From Gemmatimonadota bacterium (GTDB lineage: Bacteria; Gemmatimonadota; Gemmatimonadetes; Gemmatimonadales; Gemmatimonadaceae), in the NCBI GenBank assembly GCA_021324775.1, contig JAJPIM010000045.1, positions 1 to 64,000 on the forward strand: a stretch of DNA of 64,000 bases, read 5' to 3'. Under the pieces are notes generated by a model. It searched no databases. It had not been told where the DNA came from and saw only the letters and a list, made by a program, of their open reading frames with translations. This document shows, one piece after another, positions 60,906 to 64,000 of this stretch. A program made the position numbers and the translations under genes. The number at the start of each line of letters is the position of its first letter. Position 1 is the first letter of the stretch.

Positions 60906-61828
60906 TTAGCCGGGCTGCATCGCTCCAGGCCCAGGCCAAAGTCAATCTCTTTTTGCACGTCGGCGATCGCGAGCCATCCGGCTACCATCGGATCGAGACG
61001 CTGTTCTGCCGGCTCGACCTCGCCGACAAGGTCATCGTGCGGGTCCCCGGCCCGGGCAAGGGATCCGCGCGCGCGCTCGACAGCACGGGTGATGATACCG
61101 GGCCGCCGGACGAGAATCTCGCGTATCGTGCCGCCGTGCTGTACACGGAACGGCGGGGCTGGCCCTCCGGATTCGCCATCGAGATCACGAAGCGCATCCC
61201 CGTCGGCGGCGGTCTGGGCGGCGGCAGCGCCGACGCCGGCGCCGTGCTCCGTGTCCTTCGCGCCCTCGACCCTGAGCCGCCACCCGCCGCGACGCTGCTC
61301 CTCTGGGCCGCGCAGCTTGGCGCCGATGTCCCGTTCATGACGATGGAATCGCCGCTCGCGCTTGGGTCGGGGCACGGGGAAATCCTGGTGCCGCTCCCGG
61401 CTTTGCCGCCTCGCGGCGTAGCGCTCTACCTCCCCGGCCATCGGATCTCTACTCGTGATGCGTACGGGTGGCTGGACGAGGCGCGGGCGGCACCACATCC
61501 ATTGCCTCCGCACGATGCGCCCGCGGCGTCCGGTCGTCGCGCGGTCGATCCCGCCGGCTTGAACGACTGGGACCGCGTGGCGCCACTCATGACGAACGAT
61601 TTCGAGAGCGTGGTGGGCCAGCGCTACGCCGACATCGCGGCCATGGTGTCGCGCCTGCGCGCCGCGCCGAACGTGATTGCGGCCGTGATGAGCGGCTCAG
61701 GATCGACGGTCTACGGCGTGATGAGCGCGCTGGCGGCGCCGCACGGGCCGATCCTGGCACCTGCCAGCGGCAGGATGATGATGACGTCGACCGCGCAACA
61801 CGTTGTCGGCGTGCGCCCAATCGGCTAG
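60902..61828 (+). CDS. ispE: 4-(cytidine 5'-diphospho)-2-C-methyl-D-erythritol kinase
   Basis: A 308-residue GHMP kinase of the MEP isoprenoid pathway. QAQAKVNLFLHVGDREPSGY opens the protein, the ATP-binding loop is RIPVGGGLGGGSADAGAVLR, and ADVPFMTMESPLALGSGHGE and IAAVMSGSGSTVYGV follow. All GHMP motifs are present. GTG at 60902 overlaps the UPF0104 stop as GTGA. The gene order ispE - tRNA-Gln - prs - rplY is widely conserved in bacteria and supports the call. Confidence 0.94.
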   Translation: MISRAASLQAQAKVNLFLHVGDREPSGYHRIETLFCRLDLADKVIVRVPGPGKGSARALDSTGDDTGPPDENLAYRAAVLYTERRGWPSGFAIEITKRIPVGGGLGGGSADAGAVLRVLRALDPEPPPAATLLLWAAQLGADVPFMTMESPLALGSGHGEILVPLPALPPRGVALYLPGHRISTRDAYGWLDEARAAPHPLPPHDAPAASGRRAVDPAGLNDWDRVAPLMTNDFESVVGQRYADIAAMVSRLRAAPNVIAAVMSGSGSTVYGVMSALAAPHGPILAPASGRMMMTSTAQHVVGVRPIG

Positions 61829-61850
61829 CTTAGGCGCGCCGGAGCCCGGC

Positions 61851-61889
61851 GACGACACCCGGTGATGACACCCGGTGATGACACCCGGC
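61851..61889 (+). repeat. Three 13-bp tandem repeats
   Basis: GATGACACCCGGT-like units at 61851, 61864 and 61877 lie between ispE and tRNA-Gln. The first and last differ by one base each. The copy number may vary between strains. Confidence 0.8.
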
Positions 61890-61917
61890 ACCGCGCGGCA
61901 TGCGGAGTGGCGCGCAC

Positions 61918-61988
61918 TGCCCCTTCGTCCAATGGCAGGACACGAGACTTTGGATCTTGGAATGGTGGTTCGAATCCACCAGGGGCAA
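61918..61988 (+). tRNA. tRNA-Gln(TTG)
   Basis: A 71-base tRNA. Acceptor TGCCCCT pairs with AGGGGCA, discriminator A. The anticodon stem CGAGA/TCTTG closes loop CTTTGGA, giving TTG for CAA codons. The T-arm is GGTGGTTCGAATCCACC. CCA is not encoded. The first pair T-A and the D-arm are typical of tRNA-Gln. Confidence 0.95.
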
Positions 61989-62196
61989 TCGCCAGCCATC
62001 AGGAGACGCGCTCGCGCAGCCGGCGGCCGGTAATGGTCTTCACGGGCCACGACAGAGAGTCACGCGATCTGCCCTTCGTGATTCACCCCTCGTGATGCAC
62101 TGGTACCGGGAAGAAGGATCCCCGCCGCTCGGGCCGCTCCGCGCGGACGGGCGCATGGTGCCGCCACGCGGGTCGGCGAAGGCCGACGATCCGCAG

Positions 62197-62204
62197 TAAA
62201 TTGG
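62197..62204 (+). promoter_or_regulatory. -10-like box TAAATTGG upstream of prs
   Basis: Seven of eight bases match the TATATTGG boxes at 41 and 41374. It lies 72 bases before the prs start. No -35 hexamer was found. Confidence 0.4.
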
Positions 62205-62268
62205 CGAGGCTGAGGAGCCGCATCTGCTTCCTGCGACGGCGAGACCAGAACACCCGGGGCAACGACCT

Positions 62269-63222
62269 ATGGAATCGATCGCCATACCGAAGCAGGGGTT
62301 CAAGTTGTTGGCGGGAACCGCCAACCGGCCCCTCGCCGAGGAGATCGCGAAATGGCTGGGCGTCGAGTTGTGCAAGCTGACGACCTCTCGTTTCGCGGAC
62401 GGCGAGATTTTTGTCCGGATCGATGAGAACATTCGCGGCTCGGACCTGTTCATCGTACAGCCGACGAACGCTCCCGCCGACAACATCATCGAGTTGCTGC
62501 TCCTGATCGACGCGGCCCGGCGGGCATCGGCGGCGCGGATCACCTGCGTGCTGCCGTACTACGGCTACTCCCGGCAGGACCGCAAGGATCAGCCGCGCGT
62601 CGCGATCGGCGCGAAGCTGGTCGCCAATCTGATCGAGGTCGCGGGCGCCGATCGGGTGCTCGGCATCGATTTCCACCAGCACCAGTTGCAGGGATTCTTC
62701 GATGTCCCGGTCGATCACCTCTACGCGGCGCCGGTGTTCGTGTCGCACTACCGGAAGAAGCAGCTCAAGGACCTCGTGATCATCGCCCCCGATGTCGGCG
62801 CGGCCAAGATGGCGCGCGGGTTCGCGAAGCGGCTCGATGGATCCTTCGCGATCATCGACAAGCGGCGGCCGCGCGCCAATGTCGCGGAAGTCGTCAACGT
62901 GGTCGGCGAGGTCGCCGGACGCGATTGTCTGATCGTGGATGACATGATCGACACCGCCGGGACCGTGACCGAGGCGGCCGGCGCGCTGAAACGGCTGGGC
63001 GCCCAGCAGATCTTCGTCTGCGCCACCCACGCGCTGCTGTCGGGGCCCGCGGCGGAGCGTCTCGCCAATGCTCCGATTGCGGAGGTCACGGTCACCGACA
63101 CCATCTCGATTCTCCCCGAGCATCGGTTCCCGCACCTGCGCGTGCTCTCGGTCGGCGAGCTGCTGTCCAAGGCGATCCGCTACACGCACAGCGAGCAGTC
63201 GGTCAGCTCGCTGTTCGAATAG
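62269..63222 (+). CDS. prs: Ribose-phosphate pyrophosphokinase
   Basis: A 317-residue enzyme that makes PRPP from ribose 5-phosphate and ATP, used by purine, pyrimidine, His, Trp and NAD synthesis. Motifs are LPYYGYSRQDRKDQPRVAIG (ATP and Mg binding), GIDFHQHQLQGFFDVPVDHL, the PRPP loop CLIVDDMIDTAGTVTEAAGA, and VTDTISILPE. All are intact and the length is normal for class I. It supplies PRPP to the purine genes near 7-12 kb. A moderate hairpin and a TATATT box separate it from rplY. Confidence 0.97.
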   Translation: MESIAIPKQGFKLLAGTANRPLAEEIAKWLGVELCKLTTSRFADGEIFVRIDENIRGSDLFIVQPTNAPADNIIELLLLIDAARRASAARITCVLPYYGYSRQDRKDQPRVAIGAKLVANLIEVAGADRVLGIDFHQHQLQGFFDVPVDHLYAAPVFVSHYRKKQLKDLVIIAPDVGAAKMARGFAKRLDGSFAIIDKRRPRANVAEVVNVVGEVAGRDCLIVDDMIDTAGTVTEAAGALKRLGAQQIFVCATHALLSGPAAERLANAPIAEVTVTDTISILPEHRFPHLRVLSVGELLSKAIRYTHSEQSVSSLFE

Positions 63223-63242
63223 CGCCGGGCGAGCACGCGGAG

Positions 63243-63266
63243 GGCCCGGCCGTCAGCGCCCGGGCC
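63243..63266 (+). terminator. Hairpin between prs and rplY
   Basis: GGCCCGG pairs with CCGGGCC across a ten-base loop. The run after it is GTCCTTGG, so it is a poor intrinsic terminator and could be partial or a leader structure. Confidence 0.3.
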
Positions 63267-63310
63267 GTCCTTGGGGTACAGCCCGGCTACTCGACGAGCG
63301 CCTGATCCGC

Positions 63311-63318
63311 TATATTGA
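63311..63318 (+). promoter_or_regulatory. -10-like box TATATTGA upstream of rplY
   Basis: Matches TATATTGG in seven of eight bases and lies 85 bases before the rplY start, like the other members of this set. No -35 hexamer was seen. Confidence 0.45.
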
Positions 63319-63395
63319 AGGGCTGTAGCGAGATTCCCGGCGCCGCCGCGCACGCTCGCGCTCCGGTGTCCCGATCCGAACATTGAGTCTTCACC

Positions 63396-64000
63396 ATGCC
63401 ATCAGCACAACTCGCCGCGACGACGCGGTCCACGACCGGTAAGGGCGCCGCCCGTACCATGCGCCGTTCAGGCCGCGTTCCTGGCATCGTCTACGGCCAT
63501 GCGCGGGCGCCACAGTCCCTGGCGCTGGACAAGCACGAACTGGACCGGCTCCTGGAACACATCTCGGCCGAGAACACCGTGGTGGAGCTGGTCGTGGACG
63601 GGAAGTCGTCCCGGACGCTGATCCGCGAGATCCAGCGCCACCCGTTCCGCCGGCAGATCCTGCATGTGGATTTCCAGGAGCTCGTCGCGGGCGAGAAGGT
63701 GACAGTTCGTATCCCGATCGTGCTCGTGGGGACGGCGGCGGGCGTCCGGGTCGATGGCGGCGTGCTCGATCAGACGCTGCGCGACCTCGAGATCGAGGTG
63801 GATCCAGCCAACATCCCGAACCACATCGATGTGGACATCAACGACGTGCTGATCGGGCAGTCGATCCACGTCCGGGACCTCGTCCTGCCGCCCGGCGTCG
63901 AGTCGCTCACCGACATGGACACGACGGTGTGCGTCTGCGCCGCACCACGCGCGGTGATCGAGACGGTCGTGGAGCCGGTGGCGGAAGCAGGCGCCGAGCC
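63396..64000 (+). CDS. rplY: 50S ribosomal protein L25/Ctc (partial)
   Basis: The first 201 residues of a CTC-type long L25, which binds 5S rRNA; it runs past the window end. The N-terminal domain has STTGKGAARTMRRSGRVPGI and then VYGHARAPQSLALDKHELDR, and the C-terminal TL5-like domain has VRIPIVLVGTAAGVRVDGGV, LDQTLRDLEIEVDPANIPNH, and IDVDINDVLIGQSIHVRDLV. The conserved order prs - rplY supports the identity. ATG at 63396 fits the family. The remaining acidic tail continues outside the window. Confidence 0.95.
   Translation, partial: MPSAQLAATTRSTTGKGAARTMRRSGRVPGIVYGHARAPQSLALDKHELDRLLEHISAENTVVELVVDGKSSRTLIREIQRHPFRRQILHVDFQELVAGEKVTVRIPIVLVGTAAGVRVDGGVLDQTLRDLEIEVDPANIPNHIDVDINDVLIGQSIHVRDLVLPPGVESLTDMDTTVCVCAAPRAVIETVVEPVAEAGAE

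Noticed and set aside
60816-61889. CRISPR-like array from the 15-bp and 13-bp repeats
   Set aside because: The units are short, directly tandem and have no spacers.

Overview
This is G+C-rich bacterial chromosome whose gene families point to the phylum Gemmatimonadota, probably an uncultured member. The evidence is eukaryote-like Ser/Thr kinases fused to TolB/FlgO-like and TPR regions, a DUF2723 mannosyltransferase-like protein, a DUF4175/DUF4159 envelope operon, a sigma-70 ECF factor beside a kinase, a periplasmic S9A peptidase and many short lipoproteins. This assignment is inference from family content; no rRNA lies in the window.

Layout. 1-14.9 kb (+ strand): an acidic BON-domain protein, then a tightly packed run of valS, an Ig-like lipoprotein, selA, gmhB, purN, a double-domain M42 peptidase, purH, a DUF2723 membrane protein and a DUF4337 protein. 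15-23 kb (mostly - strand): a soluble kinase-TPR protein, a likely ABC-permease remnant, a GYD protein, tRNA-Ser(TGA), and three coupled genes (GrpB/membrane fusion, GT2 glycosyltransferase, methyltransferase) that look like a surface-glycan cassette. 23-36.5 kb: accessory genes, namely an XRE regulator, a large lipoprotein, a membrane kinase, a methyltransferase, a UBP zinc finger, an ECF sigma factor convergent with a short kinase, a PQQ-type sugar dehydrogenase, a prolyl oligopeptidase and a DUF3224 protein. 36.5-38.9 kb: a lipoprotein divergent from an OhrR-like MarR regulator with conspicuous AT-rich operators, a FitAB/VapBC toxin-antitoxin pair and tRNA-Ser(GCT). 38.9-42.6 kb: gltX, lexA and an amino-acid dehydrogenase.

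42.6-56 kb (- strand): one long co-oriented block, read in transcription order as thioredoxin, rsmI, DUF4159, DUF4175, TPR protein, Tat-exported protein, dinG helicase, fumarylacetoacetase-fold hydrolase, DapL-like aminotransferase and a TonB-like membrane protein. 56-64 kb: methylmalonyl-CoA epimerase, a lipoprotein, pdxJ, a protein with degenerate Hpt repeats, a flippase-like membrane protein, and the conserved cluster ispE - tRNA-Gln - prs - rplY, cut by the window end.

Translational coupling is common: five junctions share the same GTGA stop/start overlap. Two genes (valS, purN) have a -10-like box exactly six bases before the start codon, suggesting leaderless mRNAs. The best candidates for undescribed biology are the GrpB-membrane fusion cassette, the M42 pseudoenzyme-enzyme fusion, the DUF4175 envelope operon carrying two proteins with a shared RGG motif, the Hpt-like protein with Arg at the phospho-His position, and a LexA whose cleavage dipeptide is Ala-Thr. 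No CRISPR array, prophage or complete insertion sequence was seen.
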